In this document: piece after piece, positions 51,163 to 62,296 of the stretch
Position numbering within the stretch: position 1 is the stretch's first letter
Layout: every line of letters begins with the position of its first letter
NCBI GenBank assembly: GCA_938083085.1
Contig: CALLKX010000037.1
Span: 1 to 64,000, forward strand
From: an uncultured bacterium
GTDB lineage: Bacteria; Planctomycetota; UBA1135; GCA-002686595
DNA length: 64,000 nt
Reading direction: 5' to 3'
Program-made: the position numbers and the translations under genes
The notes under the pieces: generated by a model
What the model saw: the letters and a program-made list of their open reading frames with translations, nothing else
What the model was told of the DNA's origin: nothing
Database searches by the model: none

Positions 51163-52245
51163 TCAGACGCTGGCGGCCAGCTTCTTGAGCTCGGCGGCGA
51201 CCAGGTCCCCCACCTCGTTCGTGGGGTGCATGCCGGTCCCGGCGCCCTTCAGGCGGCCGTTGGCGAAGAGGTCCGCGATGGAGCGATCGATCGCCGCGGC
51301 GGCGGTCTTCTCGCCGAGGTAGTCGAGCATCATCCCCGCCGCCATGATCGCGGCGAGGGGACTCGCGACGTTCTTGCCTGCGTACTTGGGAGCCGAGCCG
51401 TGGATCGGCTCGAAGAGGCTGACACGGCCGGGGTGGATGTTTCCACTCGCGGCCATGCCCATGCCGCCCTGAATCATCGCGCCGAGGTCGGTGATGATGT
51501 CTCCGAAGAGGTTCGGGGTGACCGCGACGTCGAACCACTCGGGGTTCTTGACCATCCACATGCACGCCGCGTCGATGTAGGCGTGGTCCGTCTTGATGTT
51601 CGGGTGCTCCTTGGCGACCTCGGCGAAGGTCCGCTGCCACAGGTCGTGGGCGCGGATGGCGTTCGCCTTATCGATGAGGGTCACCTGGGCCTCGCGGCCA
51701 GCCGGGCGTTCCCGGGTCTCGGCGAGGTGGAAGGCGTAGCGGATCGCCCGCTCGACGCCCTCGCGCGTGTAGACCATGGTCTGGGTCGCGACCTCGAGGG
51801 GCTGGCCCTTGTGGGCGAAGCCGTGCATGCCGGTGTAGGCGTCCTCGGTGTTCTCGCGGACGATGAGCATGTCCACGTCATCCGGCCCCTTGCCCTTGAG
51901 CGGGCAGAGGCTCTCCTGGAGGAGCTTGACCGGGCGCAGGTTCACGTAGAGGTCGAGGTCAAAGCGGCAGCGCGCGATGACGCCGTACTCCACCTTGCCG
52001 GGCTCGCACCGGGGGTCGCCGATGGCGCCGAGGTAGATGGCGCCGGACTGCTTGGCCTCCTCGAACATGGCGTCGGGGAAGGCCTCACCGTGCTCAAGGA
52101 AGTAGTCGCTGCCGATGGGCAGCTCGTTCTTCTTCAGGGAGAAGCCGAAGACGTCGGCCGCGGTGTCGGCGACCTTGAAGGCCTCCTTGGTGACCTCGGG
52201 GCCGATGCCGTCGCCGCCGATGATCGTGATGTCGTATTGGCTCAT
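51163..52245 (-). CDS. leuB: 3-Isopropylmalate/isocitrate dehydrogenase-family enzyme
   Basis: A 360-residue beta-decarboxylating dehydrogenase. Family motifs: [29 protein letters not shown] (substrate arginines), [20 protein letters not shown] (catalytic Lys), [34 protein letters not shown] and [14 protein letters not shown]. The adjacent fused dehydratase makes leucine synthesis (isopropylmalate) the natural reading, but the YVNLRP and VRENTE wording also fits isocitrate or tartrate-type members. It follows the dehydratase by 50 bp on the same strand and ends in a good terminator. ATG before SQYDITII is the family-like start. Confidence 0.87.
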   Translation of the reverse strand: MSQYDITIIGGDGIGPEVTKEAFKVADTAADVFGFSLKKNELPIGSDYFLEHGEAFPDAMFEEAKQSGAIYLGAIGDPRCEPGKVEYGVIARCRFDLDLYVNLRPVKLLQESLCPLKGKGPDDVDMLIVRENTEDAYTGMHGFAHKGQPLEVATQTMVYTREGVERAIRYAFHLAETRERPAGREAQVTLIDKANAIRAHDLWQRTFAEVAKEHPNIKTDHAYIDAACMWMVKNPEWFDVAVTPNLFGDIITDLGAMIQGGMGMAASGNIHPGRVSLFEPIHGSAPKYAGKNVASPLAAIMAAGMMLDYLGEKTAAAAIDRSIADLFANGRLKGAGTGMHPTNEVGDLVAAELKKLAASV

Positions 52246-52295
52246 GGAACCGTGGGGGTGGGCCCGCGTACGGGCGACCAATCAGGTGAGACCGC

Positions 52296-54296
<2,001 letters not shown>

Positions 54297-54312
54297 TCTT
54301 GGGTCATCCTCG

Positions 54313-54353
54313 CCTCGTGGCCGGGCCCGCAACGGCGGGCCCGAGGCACGAGG
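54313..54353 (-). terminator. Long two-part hairpin after thiolase
   Basis: A perfect 9-bp stem CGGGCCCGC-AACG-GCGGGCCCG is extended by an outer 7-bp stem CCTCGTG/CACGAGG after a small internal loop. It lies 50 bp past the thiolase stop, before the dehydratase gene. Confidence 0.65.
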
Positions 54354-54404
54354 TCATTGCCGCGTGGGTGCGCGGCCAGTGCAGGGGCAGGAACAGGGCA
54401 GGGA

Positions 54405-55610
54405 TCAGGCAGCGGGGTTCTCGACGAGGATCGCGATCCCCTGGCCGCCGCCGATGCAGGCGGAGGCCACGCCGAACCTCTTACCCGAACGGCGCAGCTG
54501 ATAGAGGAGCGTCAGCACCAGGCGGGTGCCCGTGGCGCCGAGCGGGTGACCGAGGCTGATGGCGCCCCCGTTCACGTTGCAGCGGTCCCGATCCAGCTCG
54601 AGCTCCTTCTCGCAGCCCAGGTACTGGGCGCTAAAGGCCTCGTTGATCTCGAAGTAGTCAATGTCGCCGACGGACATGCCCGCCTCGTCCAGGAGGACCT
54701 TGATCGCCGGCACCGGGCCGATGCCCATCTCCTTGGGGTCGACGCCAACGCAGGAGTAGCCGCGCACGACGCCCATCACGTCCAGGCCGTCCGCCTGGGC
54801 GCGCTCGGCGGTCGTGCAGACCACCATGGCCGCGCCGTCCACGATGCCGCTCGCGTTACCGGCGGTCACCGTCCCCTCCTTGCCGAAGGCGGCCCGCAGC
54901 TTGGCGAGGCCCTCGATGGTCGAGTCGGGCTTGATGTGGTCGTCGACGTCCACGGTGATGTCGCCCCGGCGGTTCGGGATGATCACCGGCGCGATCTCCT
55001 CGGCGAAGCGGCCCGCGGCCACGGCCTCGGCGCCGAGCTTGTGGCTCCGCAGGGCGTACTCGTCCTGGGCGTCACGGGTGATCTCCAGGCGGCGGGCAAT
55101 GGCCTCGGCCGTCTGTGCCATGTAGGTGTCGCCGTACGGGTCGTAGAGGCTCGCGAAGAGCAGGTCCTCGAGGTTCGGCTGGACACCGAACTTGAAGCCG
55201 TCCCGCGCGCCGTGGAGCACGTAGGGCGCCTGGCTCATGTTCTCCATGCCGCCCGCGAGGACCGTCTTGGCCTCGCCCAGCTTGATCAGCTGCGCAGCGC
55301 TCACGATCGACTGGATGCCGGAGCCGCAGAGGCGGTTGACCGTGAGGGCCGGCACCGTCTGGGGCAGGCCCGCCTTGAGCGCCACGTGACGGGCGCCGTA
55401 GATCGCGTCGTTGGAGGTCTGGAGCGCGTTACCGACGATCGTGTGATCGATGGTGTCCGCGGCGATCTTCGACCGCTCGATGGCCGCCTTGGACGCGTGC
55501 GCCGCGAGGTCAATGGCGCTGACGCCCTTCAGCTTTCCGAATCCGGGGGTGCCTGAATACTCGGCCATCGGGGTCCGTGCCCCGCCGACGATGACGACTT
55601 CGTTGCTCAT
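54405..55610 (-). CDS. Acetyl-CoA C-acetyltransferase (thiolase)
   Basis: A 401-residue thiolase. The nucleophile Cys95 is in NRLCGSGIQ, with NEAFSAQ, GHPLGATG (His) and the general-base Cys in ACIGGGQG. Short thiolases of this kind condense two acetyl-CoA or cleave acetoacetyl-CoA and longer 3-ketoacyl-CoA. It is the last gene of the acyl-CoA run and is separated from the enoyl-CoA hydratase by hairpins, so it may have its own promoter. A second thiolase heads the same run at 59-60 kb; the two are only distantly alike. Confidence 0.93.
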   Translation of the reverse strand: MSNEVVIVGGARTPMAEYSGTPGFGKLKGVSAIDLAAHASKAAIERSKIAADTIDHTIVGNALQTSNDAIYGARHVALKAGLPQTVPALTVNRLCGSGIQSIVSAAQLIKLGEAKTVLAGGMENMSQAPYVLHGARDGFKFGVQPNLEDLLFASLYDPYGDTYMAQTAEAIARRLEITRDAQDEYALRSHKLGAEAVAAGRFAEEIAPVIIPNRRGDITVDVDDHIKPDSTIEGLAKLRAAFGKEGTVTAGNASGIVDGAAMVVCTTAERAQADGLDVMGVVRGYSCVGVDPKEMGIGPVPAIKVLLDEAGMSVGDIDYFEINEAFSAQYLGCEKELELDRDRCNVNGGAISLGHPLGATGTRLVLTLLYQLRRSGKRFGVASACIGGGQGIAILVENPAA

Positions 55611-55689
55611 GGTGCTGTGTGCTCGTGGGGCCAAAGGGCCGGTGCTTGAAGGGCGCGAGGCGCCCGCATTGTGATCTGGTGAGGGGGTG

Positions 55690-55738
55690 CCGGTCCGCCA
55701 CCTCGGCGGACCGGTCGACGCGCGGGCGCGGCCCGCGC
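55690..55738 (-). terminator. Twin perfect hairpins after enoyl-CoA hydratase
   Basis: Two hairpins in a row: GCGCGGGC-GCG-GCCCGCGC (55720-55738) and CCGGTCCGCC-ACCTC-GGCGGACCGG (55690-55714). Read on the minus strand they follow the hydratase stop within 8 bp. Neither has a T-tract. Confidence 0.65.
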
Positions 55739-55745
55739 TCAGGGC

Positions 55746-56534
55746 TCAGCGGCCCTTGAACTCCGGGCGACGCTTCTCGAGGAACGCGCTCATTCCCTCG
55801 CGCATGTCCTCGGTCAGGGCGGCCTTGCCGAAGTACTCGGCCTCGAGGGCCTCGCCCTGGGTCTGGTCGAGGTCCCAGCCGGAGAGCACGAGGTCCATGC
55901 AGAAGCGCAGGGCCACGGGCCCCTTGGTCACGATGCTCTTGAGGAGCTTTTGGGTCCCCTCCTCGAGCTCCTCGGGCGCAAACACTCGGTTCACAACGCC
56001 GACCCGGTGGGCCTCGTCGGCCCCAAACATATCCCCGGTCAGCACCCACTCCCGGGCCACGCCCGGGCCCGCGATGCGGGAGAGGCGCTGGCTGCCGCCG
56101 TAGCCCGGCACGATGCCGAGGCTGGCCTCGGGGAGGCCGAAGCGCGCCTTGCTGGAGGCGGTTCGCAGGGTGCAGGCGAGCGCGAGCTCGCAGCCGCCGC
56201 CCAGGGCGAAGCCGTTGACCATGGCCACGGAGGGCTTGCCCAGCTGCTCGAGGAGGCGGAAGACGTCCTGGCCCGTGGTCGAGACGCGGATCGCGCCCTC
56301 GGCGCTGCCGGCCTCGGCCAGGAGTTCGTTGATGTCCGCGCCGGCCACGAAGGCCTTCTCGCCCGCTCCGGTGATGAGCAGCGCGCGCACGGCGTCGTCC
56401 TCGCCCGCCTTCGTGAACGCGTCCTTCAGCTCGCCGAGGGTGGCGTCGTTGAGGGCGTTCATCTTGTCCGGGCGGTTGATGGTGACCCGGGCGATCGGTC
56501 CTTCGACCGCGTAGAGGATGTTCTCGTAGCTCAT
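55746..56534 (-). CDS. Enoyl-CoA hydratase (crotonase family)
   Basis: A 262-residue crotonase. The oxyanion-hole and catalytic glutamates are in FVAGADINELL, FALGGGCELALA and ARFGLPEASLGIVPGYGG; a full pair of catalytic Glu residues marks a hydratase rather than an isomerase. It hydrates 2-enoyl-CoA (for example crotonyl-CoA) to 3-hydroxyacyl-CoA. The start lies 4 bp after the stop of a cyclophilin gene, so the two are cotranscribed. It works with the neighbouring hydroxyacyl-CoA dehydrogenase and thiolases. Confidence 0.93.
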   Translation of the reverse strand: MSYENILYAVEGPIARVTINRPDKMNALNDATLGELKDAFTKAGEDDAVRALLITGAGEKAFVAGADINELLAEAGSAEGAIRVSTTGQDVFRLLEQLGKPSVAMVNGFALGGGCELALACTLRTASSKARFGLPEASLGIVPGYGGSQRLSRIAGPGVAREWVLTGDMFGADEAHRVGVVNRVFAPEELEEGTQKLLKSIVTKGPVALRFCMDLVLSGWDLDQTQGEALEAEYFGKAALTEDMREGMSAFLEKRRPEFKGR

Positions 56535-56538
56535 GGGA

Positions 56539-57057
56539 TCAGCCCTCGGTGGACTCGACGACGGTGGCCTTGGTGACGGTGACAGGTTCCTTCGGTCGCG
56601 ATCCCTCGCCGCCGGGGAGCGTCGGCGCGTTGGCGATCTCGTCCAGCACCTCGAAGCCGTCGAGGAGCTTGCCGAACGCGGTGTACTGGCCGTCAAGGAA
56701 GCCAGCCTCGCCGTGGCACACGAAGAACTGGCTGCCCGCCGAGTTCGGGTCCTGGGAGCGGGCCATGGAGAGGATCCCGCGCTCGTGGTGCACGTCGTTG
56801 AACTCGGCGTCCACGGACCAGCCGGGACCGCCGGTCCCCCACATGCGCTCGTCGTCCTTCTTCGTGTTCGGATCGCCGCCCTGGATCATGAACCCCGGGA
56901 TGACGCGGTGGAAGCGCGTCCCGTCATAGAACCCGTCCTTGGCGAGCTTGACGAAGTTCTCGGCGTGGAGCGGGGCGACGTCGGTGAGGAACTCGACCGT
57001 CATGTTGCCGGCGGTGGTCTCGAGGCGCACTTGGACGCCGCTCAGTTCGTGAGTCAT
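56539..57057 (-). CDS. Cytoplasmic cyclophilin-type peptidyl-prolyl isomerase
   Basis: A 172-residue cyclophilin without signal peptide. Catalytic and binding residues lie in [18 protein letters not shown] and SAGSQFFVCHGE; GQYTAFGKLLDGFEVLDEI closes the domain. It speeds cis-trans isomerisation of prolyl bonds. It sits between a second cyclophilin gene and enoyl-CoA hydratase, 4 bp from the latter, which is an unexpected place for a folding factor. The ATG before THELSGVQV gives a standard domain start; earlier in-frame codons overlap the next gene. Confidence 0.93.
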   Translation of the reverse strand: MTHELSGVQVRLETTAGNMTVEFLTDVAPLHAENFVKLAKDGFYDGTRFHRVIPGFMIQGGDPNTKKDDERMWGTGGPGWSVDAEFNDVHHERGILSMARSQDPNSAGSQFFVCHGEAGFLDGQYTAFGKLLDGFEVLDEIANAPTLPGGEGSRPKEPVTVTKATVVESTEG

Positions 57058-57124
57058 GGGATGCGGGGGGTGTTGCGGGTCGCGGCGACGGGGCGGATGG
57101 GCCCCGGGCGGACGCGATTGCGGA

Positions 57125-58165
57125 TCACTTCTTCTTGGGCCTAGACTTGGTCGCGCGGACGACCACAGCCTTGTTGATGGTCTGAACAGGGAACGGATCG
57201 TGGAGCGCCATGGCCACCTCGGGTCGCCGGTCGTCGATCTGCACGCCGCCCTCCTTGAGCTTGTCGAGGAGACGGTCGTTCCTCTCAACCGTGTCGACGA
57301 TGGCCTCGACGGCCTCCATCCCGGTGAGGACCTGCCCGAAGGCGCTGTAGGTCTGGTCCAGGTGTGGCGCGGTGCGGTGGACGAAGAAGAACTCGCTCTC
57401 TGCCGAGTCCATGTCATTCCCGAGGCGCGCGGCGGAGAGCACTCCGGCCACGTGCCGACGGCTGTTGAACTCGGCCTTCACCTTGCGGGGCGCAGGGGTC
57501 CCGTCCTTCGAGCGGCCCGCCTGGGCCATGAAGCCCGGGATCACACGGTGGAAGACCGAGCCCTCGTAGAAGCCGGAGGAGCACAGGTCGAGGAAGTTCC
57601 GGACGTGGTTCGGCGCCACGTCCGGCCAGAGCTCCACCCAGATCGGGCCACCGCTCGTGAAGAGCACGACCTGATAGTCCCCCAGGAGCTTCCCGGAGAG
57701 CGTGGTGTAGTCGAGCTCGGCCTCGGGCGCGCCGAGCCAGATCACGTCCTGCTTTGTGTCCTTCGCGCCCTCGACGGCGAGGGAGAAGTCGGTCGGTTTG
57801 GAGAAGCGCTCCTGGATCAGGGGCGCCAGGTCGAGGGTGACCGTGAGCACCTGGCCGGGCTGCAGCGGAACGCTGGCCTTCTTGGGCCGACGCAGGAGCG
57901 CCTTGCGGCTCGCGGACCAGGCCGCGGGCGTGAGCATCCACGCCGGGAGGTCCACGGCGGAGTCGCCCGTCGCCGTGACCTCGAGGGAAACGACGAAGGG
58001 CTCGTTCTCGATGAACAGCGACGGGATGGTCGCGGACAGCTCGACTCCCCGCTGCGCGATGGGGGCAGCAGAGCGCGCCGGCGCCGGGGCGGCGACGGGG
58101 GCTTCACTCGAACCGGGCCCGATCAGGGCCGCGGCGAGGGCGGGGGCGAGCCATGCAGCGATCAT
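57125..58165 (-). CDS. Exported cyclophilin-type peptidyl-prolyl isomerase with N-terminal beta domain
   Basis: A 346-residue protein with signal peptide ([22 protein letters not shown]), a 120-residue beta-rich domain ([43 protein letters not shown]) and a C-terminal cyclophilin domain from about 170 ([25 protein letters not shown]). The active-site Gln of SQFF is Glu here (SEFF), so activity may be changed. It ends with SRPKKK. It overlaps the stop of the 3-hydroxyacyl-CoA dehydrogenase gene by ATGA, though its product leaves the cytoplasm. The ATG chosen starts the signal peptide; an earlier GTG-type start is less likely. Confidence 0.87.
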   Translation of the reverse strand: MIAAWLAPALAAALIGPGSSEAPVAAPAPARSAAPIAQRGVELSATIPSLFIENEPFVVSLEVTATGDSAVDLPAWMLTPAAWSASRKALLRRPKKASVPLQPGQVLTVTLDLAPLIQERFSKPTDFSLAVEGAKDTKQDVIWLGAPEAELDYTTLSGKLLGDYQVVLFTSGGPIWVELWPDVAPNHVRNFLDLCSSGFYEGSVFHRVIPGFMAQAGRSKDGTPAPRKVKAEFNSRRHVAGVLSAARLGNDMDSAESEFFFVHRTAPHLDQTYSAFGQVLTGMEAVEAIVDTVERNDRLLDKLKEGGVQIDDRRPEVAMALHDPFPVQTINKAVVVRATKSRPKKK

Positions 58166-59055
58166 GCCTTCTTGTCCCCGTCCCACTTGTAGTAGCCCTC
58201 GCCGGTCTTGCGACCGAACTTGCCCTCGGCGACGAGGCGCTCGAGGGACGCGGGGATCTTGAACGCGGGCTCGTCCGGGTAGCGCTCGGTCCAGCCCTGG
58301 AGGATGGAGAGCGTCGTGTCGAGGCCCACGTAGTCGGTGAGCGTCAGCGGTCCCATCGGATAGCCGCAGCCGAACTGCATGGCGGCGTCGATGTCCTCCT
58401 TGGAGGCGTCGCCACGGTCGAGCATGTCGATGGCCTGGACCATGTAGGGCACGAGGAGGCGATTGACCACGAAGCCCGGCGTGTCCTTGCAGGACACGGG
58501 GGTCTTGCCGCAGGCGGCGCCGAAGGCCTTGGAGGCCTCGAAGACGTCGTCGTCGGTGTCGTCCGTCCGGACCACCTCGACCAGGCGCATGAGCTGCACC
58601 GGGTTGAAGAAGTGCAGGCCGACGAAGCGCGAGGGGCGCCCGGAGGCCGTGGCCATCTCGCCGATCGGGAACGACGAGGTGTTCGAGGCGAAGACCGTCT
58701 CCGGCTTGCAGATCTCGCCGAGGGAGGCGAAGAGCTCCTTCTTGACGTCGAGGTTCTCGACGATGGCCTCGACCACGAGGTCACAGTCCGCGACGCCGCT
58801 GCGGTCGGTGGTCCCGGAGATACGCCCGCGCACCTCGGTGACCCAGGCCTCCGCGGTCGCCTGGTCCATCTTGCCCTTCTCGACGTTCTTGCTGGCGAGC
58901 TTGGCGAGGCTCTTGTCGACCCGGGCGAGGCCCTTGTCGAGGAAGGCCTGCTCGGACTCGAGCGCGATGACCTCGCAGCCCCCTTGGGCCGCGACCTGGA
59001 CGATTCCGTGGCCCATGAGGCCGCAACCGACGACGCCGACTTTCTTGATCTGCAT
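58162..59055 (-). CDS. hbd: 3-Hydroxyacyl-CoA (3-hydroxybutyryl-CoA) dehydrogenase
   Basis: A 297-residue NAD-dependent dehydrogenase. The Rossmann motif is [15 protein letters not shown], the catalytic region has [13 protein letters not shown] and [19 protein letters not shown] (His and Asn), and the C-terminal helical domain has [15 protein letters not shown]. It oxidises 3-hydroxybutyryl-CoA to acetoacetyl-CoA or runs in reverse. It follows the thiolase across 59 bp with a small hairpin and overlaps the exported cyclophilin by ATGA. Confidence 0.94.
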   Translation of the reverse strand: MQIKKVGVVGCGLMGHGIVQVAAQGGCEVIALESEQAFLDKGLARVDKSLAKLASKNVEKGKMDQATAEAWVTEVRGRISGTTDRSGVADCDLVVEAIVENLDVKKELFASLGEICKPETVFASNTSSFPIGEMATASGRPSRFVGLHFFNPVQLMRLVEVVRTDDTDDDVFEASKAFGAACGKTPVSCKDTPGFVVNRLLVPYMVQAIDMLDRGDASKEDIDAAMQFGCGYPMGPLTLTDYVGLDTTLSILQGWTERYPDEPAFKIPASLERLVAEGKFGRKTGEGYYKWDGDKKA

Positions 59056-59074
59056 GTGAATGGGTGGTGCGTGG

Positions 59075-59092
59075 TCCCGGCAGACGCCGGGA
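59075..59092 (-). promoter_or_regulatory. Small hairpin between thiolase and hbd
   Basis: TCCCGGC-AGAC-GCCGGGA, a perfect 7-bp stem, lies 20 bp upstream of the hbd ATG. It could set the ratio of the two genes by partial termination or mRNA cutting. Confidence 0.4.
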
Positions 59093-59114
59093 AAGCTCTT
59101 TGGTGGGTCGGCGC

Positions 59115-60335
59115 TCAGAGCCCCGTACGGTCGAAGGCGACCGCCAGGCCCATGCCGCCGGAGATGCAGAGGGTCGCGAGCGCGTGCTCCCCCCCCCGCC
59201 GGACGAGTTCGTGGAGCATCGTCGTGACGATGCGGGCGCCCGTGGCGCCGATCGGGTGCCCGAGGGCGATCGCGCCCCCGTTGACGTTCAGGCGGTCGCG
59301 GTCGAGCCCGAGATCGCGATCACAGGCGAGCACCTGTGCGGCGAAGGCCTCGTTGAGCTCGATCAGGTCATAGTCGCGCGCCGCGCGACCTGTGGTCGCC
59401 TCCAGCCGCGCGCAGGCGGGGACCGGACCGAGGCCCATGACCGTGGGATCCACGCCCGATTGGGCCGCGCTCCCCACCCAGGCGAGGGGCGACCAGCCGT
59501 TCTGCTCGCAGGCAGACTCCGAGGCGAGGACGAGCGCAGAGGCGCCATCGGTGATGCCGCTCGCGTTACCCGGGGTCACCGTTCCGTTCCCGTCGTAGCG
59601 CTTGCCGAAGACAGCGGGCAGGCGCCCCATCTTCTCGACTGTGGCGTCCGGACGCGGGTGCTCGTCCGCGTCGACGGTGACCTCGCCCTTGCGGGTCTTG
59701 ATCACCACAGGTGCGAGCTCTGCGCCGAACCGCCCGGCCTCGATAGCCGCGCCGGCCTTGCGCTGGCTCTCGACGGCGAACGCGTCCTGCTCATCGCGGG
59801 TGATCCCAAGCTCCTGGGCCAGCTTCTCCGCCGTCTCGCCCATCACCATGTCGGCGAGGGGACAGTCAAAGCCGTCCTTGTACATGGCATCCACCAGGGG
59901 CGCCGAGCCGAGGCGATAGCCTCGCCGCATCTTCGGCAGGTAGAAGGGCAGCCCGCTCATGGACTCCGTGCCGCCCGCGACCGCCACATCCATCTCACCG
60001 CGGCGGATGGCGTCAGCCGCGAGGACGATCGACTTCAGGCCCGAGCCGCAAGCCATGTTGATCGTGGTCGCGCAGGCCGTCTCGGGGATCCCTGCGCGGA
60101 CGGAAATCTGCCGGGCGACGTTCGGACCACCGCCCGCCTGACGACCGTTCCCCATGAAGACCTCGCCCACTGATGAGGCGGGAATCCCACCAGCCTCCAG
60201 AGCGGCGCGCACCGCCTCGACGCCGAGGTCCGCGGCCGACAGGTCGGCGAACGAACCCAGGTACTTCCCGATCGGCGTTCGCCTCGCGGCGACGACTGCG
60301 ACCCGCTCGGGGCCGCGGTTGAGTGCGTTTTGCAT
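59115..60335 (-). CDS. Acetyl-CoA C-acyltransferase (thiolase)
   Basis: A 406-residue thiolase heading the acyl-CoA run. Cys96 in [10 protein letters not shown] is the nucleophile, with [18 protein letters not shown] and LCISGGMG. It differs clearly from the thiolase at 54-55 kb, so the two may handle different chain lengths or directions. The untranslated leader upstream carries hairpins that could control the whole run. The ATG before [14 protein letters not shown] is the first sensible start. Confidence 0.94.
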   Translation of the reverse strand: MQNALNRGPERVAVVAARRTPIGKYLGSFADLSAADLGVEAVRAALEAGGIPASSVGEVFMGNGRQAGGGPNVARQISVRAGIPETACATTINMACGSGLKSIVLAADAIRRGEMDVAVAGGTESMSGLPFYLPKMRRGYRLGSAPLVDAMYKDGFDCPLADMVMGETAEKLAQELGITRDEQDAFAVESQRKAGAAIEAGRFGAELAPVVIKTRKGEVTVDADEHPRPDATVEKMGRLPAVFGKRYDGNGTVTPGNASGITDGASALVLASESACEQNGWSPLAWVGSAAQSGVDPTVMGLGPVPACARLEATTGRAARDYDLIELNEAFAAQVLACDRDLGLDRDRLNVNGGAIALGHPIGATGARIVTTMLHELVRRGGEHALATLCISGGMGLAVAFDRTGL

Positions 60336-60378
60336 GGAAGTCCTGGGGGGAAACCCGGCCTGGCAGGCCCGGGTGAGT

Positions 60379-60408
60379 ATCGAGAGGGGCAGCGACGGGC
60401 CTCTCGAT
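60379..60408 (-). promoter_or_regulatory. Leader hairpin upstream of acyl-CoA operon
   Basis: ATCGAGAGG and CCTCTCGAT are perfect 9-bp inverted arms around 12 nt, 44 bp before the thiolase ATG. A second imperfect stem (60354-60373, CCCGGCCTG/CAGGCCCGGG) lies closer to the start. Together they could act as a transcribed leader structure. The rest of the 248-bp spacer shows no gene. Confidence 0.5.
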
Positions 60409-60583
60409 CCGTTTTGTGGGCAAACAGAATAAGGGCCGGGGTCAGGGGGGGCAATCTAAGCCCGGCGGCATCCACTCCCCTTTTGCGACATCCATCCCCA
60501 GTGTGGCTGAAACGGCTATTCCCCGGGAATTCCGGGCTGAACGCCCCAACCGCGCCCTCCCGGGCGAACCCAGGGGCGGTCCG

Positions 60584-61411
60584 ATGCATCAGCCGCCCTC
60601 CGCTTCCACCCTCGTGCCCCTCCTGGGCGACGGCTCCTCCACATCCAGGAAGACCGTCAAGGAGGCGCTCTTGTCCCTGGGTGACGCGGCGATCCCGGCG
60701 CTTCGCCATGCGGCGGACGGTGCAGACGCCGTGCTCCGGGCGCGGGCCCGCCAGATCCTCATCGAGCTCCGCCGACGCCGCGGGCTCCAGCAGCTGCGCG
60801 AGATCCTCGTGGACCCGGGCGCGTCCCTTGAGGCGGGCCTGCTGGCCATTGACGAGGTCCTCGGCGCCGCCGACCCGGCCCTCGACGTCGCCGGCCAGCT
60901 GGATGCCTGGGCCGTGGCCACAGCAGAGCGCCTCGAAGAGAATGCTCCGGCGGAGCAAGCCAGCGCCGCCCTCCACCAGGTCCTGGCGGTCGAGGCCGGA
61001 CTGAGAGGCGCCTCCAGCGACTTTCACAACTCCCTTCACGTCTCCTTGACCAGGACGGTCGAGGACCGCCGCGGTCTCCCCCTGACCCTCTGCGCGGTCT
61101 ACGCCCTCGTCGGGCGGCGCGCGGGGATGGAGATCGCCCTCCTGCCCTTCCCCGGCCACGTCCTCCTCATGGTCCGCGGCGAGTCCAGCCAGCAGATCGT
61201 CGACCCCTTCAGCGGAGGTACGCCCCTGGATGAGGCGGCGTGCCTGGCGCGCCTCCGCCAGCTTGGCATCGCGCCCTCTTCCCACTGGTTTGAGCCTGCG
61301 CCGGACGCCGAGATGCTGACCCGCCAGCTCCGAAATCTCGCCGCCGCCATGCGCCGCCATGGCCGCAATCGCGACGCCGTGGAGATCATGGCACTCCTCG
61401 AACACGCATGA
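60584..61411 (+). CDS. SirB1/transglutaminase-like domain protein
   Basis: A 275-residue protein of the SirB1-N plus transglutaminase-like (Transglut_core2) type. Residues 10-110 are helical (HEAT-like) and the core follows: NSLHVSLTRTVEDRRGLPLTLCAVYALVGRRAG, with Cys in TLCAVY, then IALLPFPGHVLLMV (His) and IVDPFSGG (Asp), which together give a possible Cys-His-Asp triad. The function of the family is unknown. The ATG follows AGGGGCGG, a fair ribosome-binding site; upstream in-frame sequence has non-coding base use. Divergent from the acyl-CoA run. Confidence 0.85.
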   Translation: MHQPPSASTLVPLLGDGSSTSRKTVKEALLSLGDAAIPALRHAADGADAVLRARARQILIELRRRRGLQQLREILVDPGASLEAGLLAIDEVLGAADPALDVAGQLDAWAVATAERLEENAPAEQASAALHQVLAVEAGLRGASSDFHNSLHVSLTRTVEDRRGLPLTLCAVYALVGRRAGMEIALLPFPGHVLLMVRGESSQQIVDPFSGGTPLDEAACLARLRQLGIAPSSHWFEPAPDAEMLTRQLRNLAAAMRRHGRNRDAVEIMALLEHA

Positions 61412-61496
61412 GCCGACGCACCGGCCAGGGCGGTCGGTCCCGCGGTCAAGAATGACCGCCGGACATCGATCGAACGGAATACCTCAGCCCGCAGGG

Positions 61497-61528
61497 TTCC
61501 AAGCGGCCCCGGAGGCCCTAGCTTGGAA
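61497..61528 (+). promoter_or_regulatory. Hairpin masking the ribosome-binding site of the Lon-N gene
   Basis: TTCCAAGC (61497-61504) pairs with GCTTGGAA (61521-61528), with an inner GGCC/GGCC pair. The 3' arm covers the GGAAGG next to the ATG at 61531, so the fold would hide the start. Confidence 0.5.
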
Positions 61529-61530
61529 GG

Positions 61531-62178
61531 ATGACCGAGATCCCTCACGTCTGGCCGCCCGAGGAGGACGACCGTCCAGCGAGCGTCCTGCCGATGTTTC
61601 CCTTAGGTGGGGTGTTCCTCCTGCCGCGCCAGATCCTGCCGTTGCACGTCTTCGAGCCTCGGTACAGGCAGATGATCGACGATGTCCTGGATGGTCAGGG
61701 CCGCCTCGCCATGGGCACGGTCCTAGAGGGGCAGGAGCCAACAGACGACGGTGAGGAAGAGCTCGCCCCGCGGATCCTCCATGTCTCCGGCGTGGGTGAG
61801 ATCGCTCGGCACGAGAAGACCCCCGACGGCCGCTACTTCATCTGGCTGTTCGGGCTGGGACGATTTGACGTGGAGGAGGTCCCCTCGGATCGGCTCTACC
61901 GCAAGGTCAGCGCCCGCCGCCTCGAGGAAGTGCCGCTGGTGAACGGGCGCGAGGAGCTCCTCCGGGGTGAGCTCCGGTCGGCCCTTGACTCTCGCACGGA
62001 GGAGCCCCTGGTGCTGCCTGAGGACGTCCCCGTGGAGCTGCTGACGGACGCCCTGACGCAGAAGCTGCATCTTCCGCAGAATGCGATGGAGCCCATCTTC
62101 ACCGAGGTCGATATCGAGAAGCGGGCGCGGATGACCCTCCGCGCCCACGCAGCGTTCCCGCCGCCGAAGCTCGACTGA
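61531..62178 (+). CDS. Lon N-terminal (LON substrate-binding) domain protein
   Basis: A 215-residue protein consisting of the Lon N-terminal PUA-like domain without the ATPase or protease parts: LPMFPLGGVFLLPRQILPLHVFEPRYRQMIDD, then GVGEIARHEKTPDGRYFIWLFGLGRF and a helical end. Stand-alone members are common and are thought to bind proteins; function is unproven. It is preceded by a hairpin that covers the ribosome-binding site. Confidence 0.88.
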   Translation: MTEIPHVWPPEEDDRPASVLPMFPLGGVFLLPRQILPLHVFEPRYRQMIDDVLDGQGRLAMGTVLEGQEPTDDGEEELAPRILHVSGVGEIARHEKTPDGRYFIWLFGLGRFDVEEVPSDRLYRKVSARRLEEVPLVNGREELLRGELRSALDSRTEEPLVLPEDVPVELLTDALTQKLHLPQNAMEPIFTEVDIEKRARMTLRAHAAFPPPKLD

Positions 62179-62269
62179 GAGCGCATTCGGATCGGGCTCC
62201 CGACCGCCAGTTCGCTCGCGACCTGCCTGCGGGAGGTTGCGCCAGCCCCCTCCGATCGCGATTCTACTC

Positions 62270-62288
62270 CTGGCGCCTGCAGCGCCAG
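62270..62288 (+). promoter_or_regulatory. Hairpin upstream of ABC permease gene
   Basis: CTGGCGC-CTGCA-GCGCCAG is a perfect 7-bp stem ending 8 nt before the likely GTG start of the permease. Confidence 0.4.
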
Positions 62289-62296
62289 AGCCCCCG

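Noticed and set aside
60416..60583. GTG start 168 bp upstream for the SirB1-like protein
   Set aside because: The extra codons have unbiased third positions unlike genes here, and AGGGGCGG precedes the ATG at 60584.
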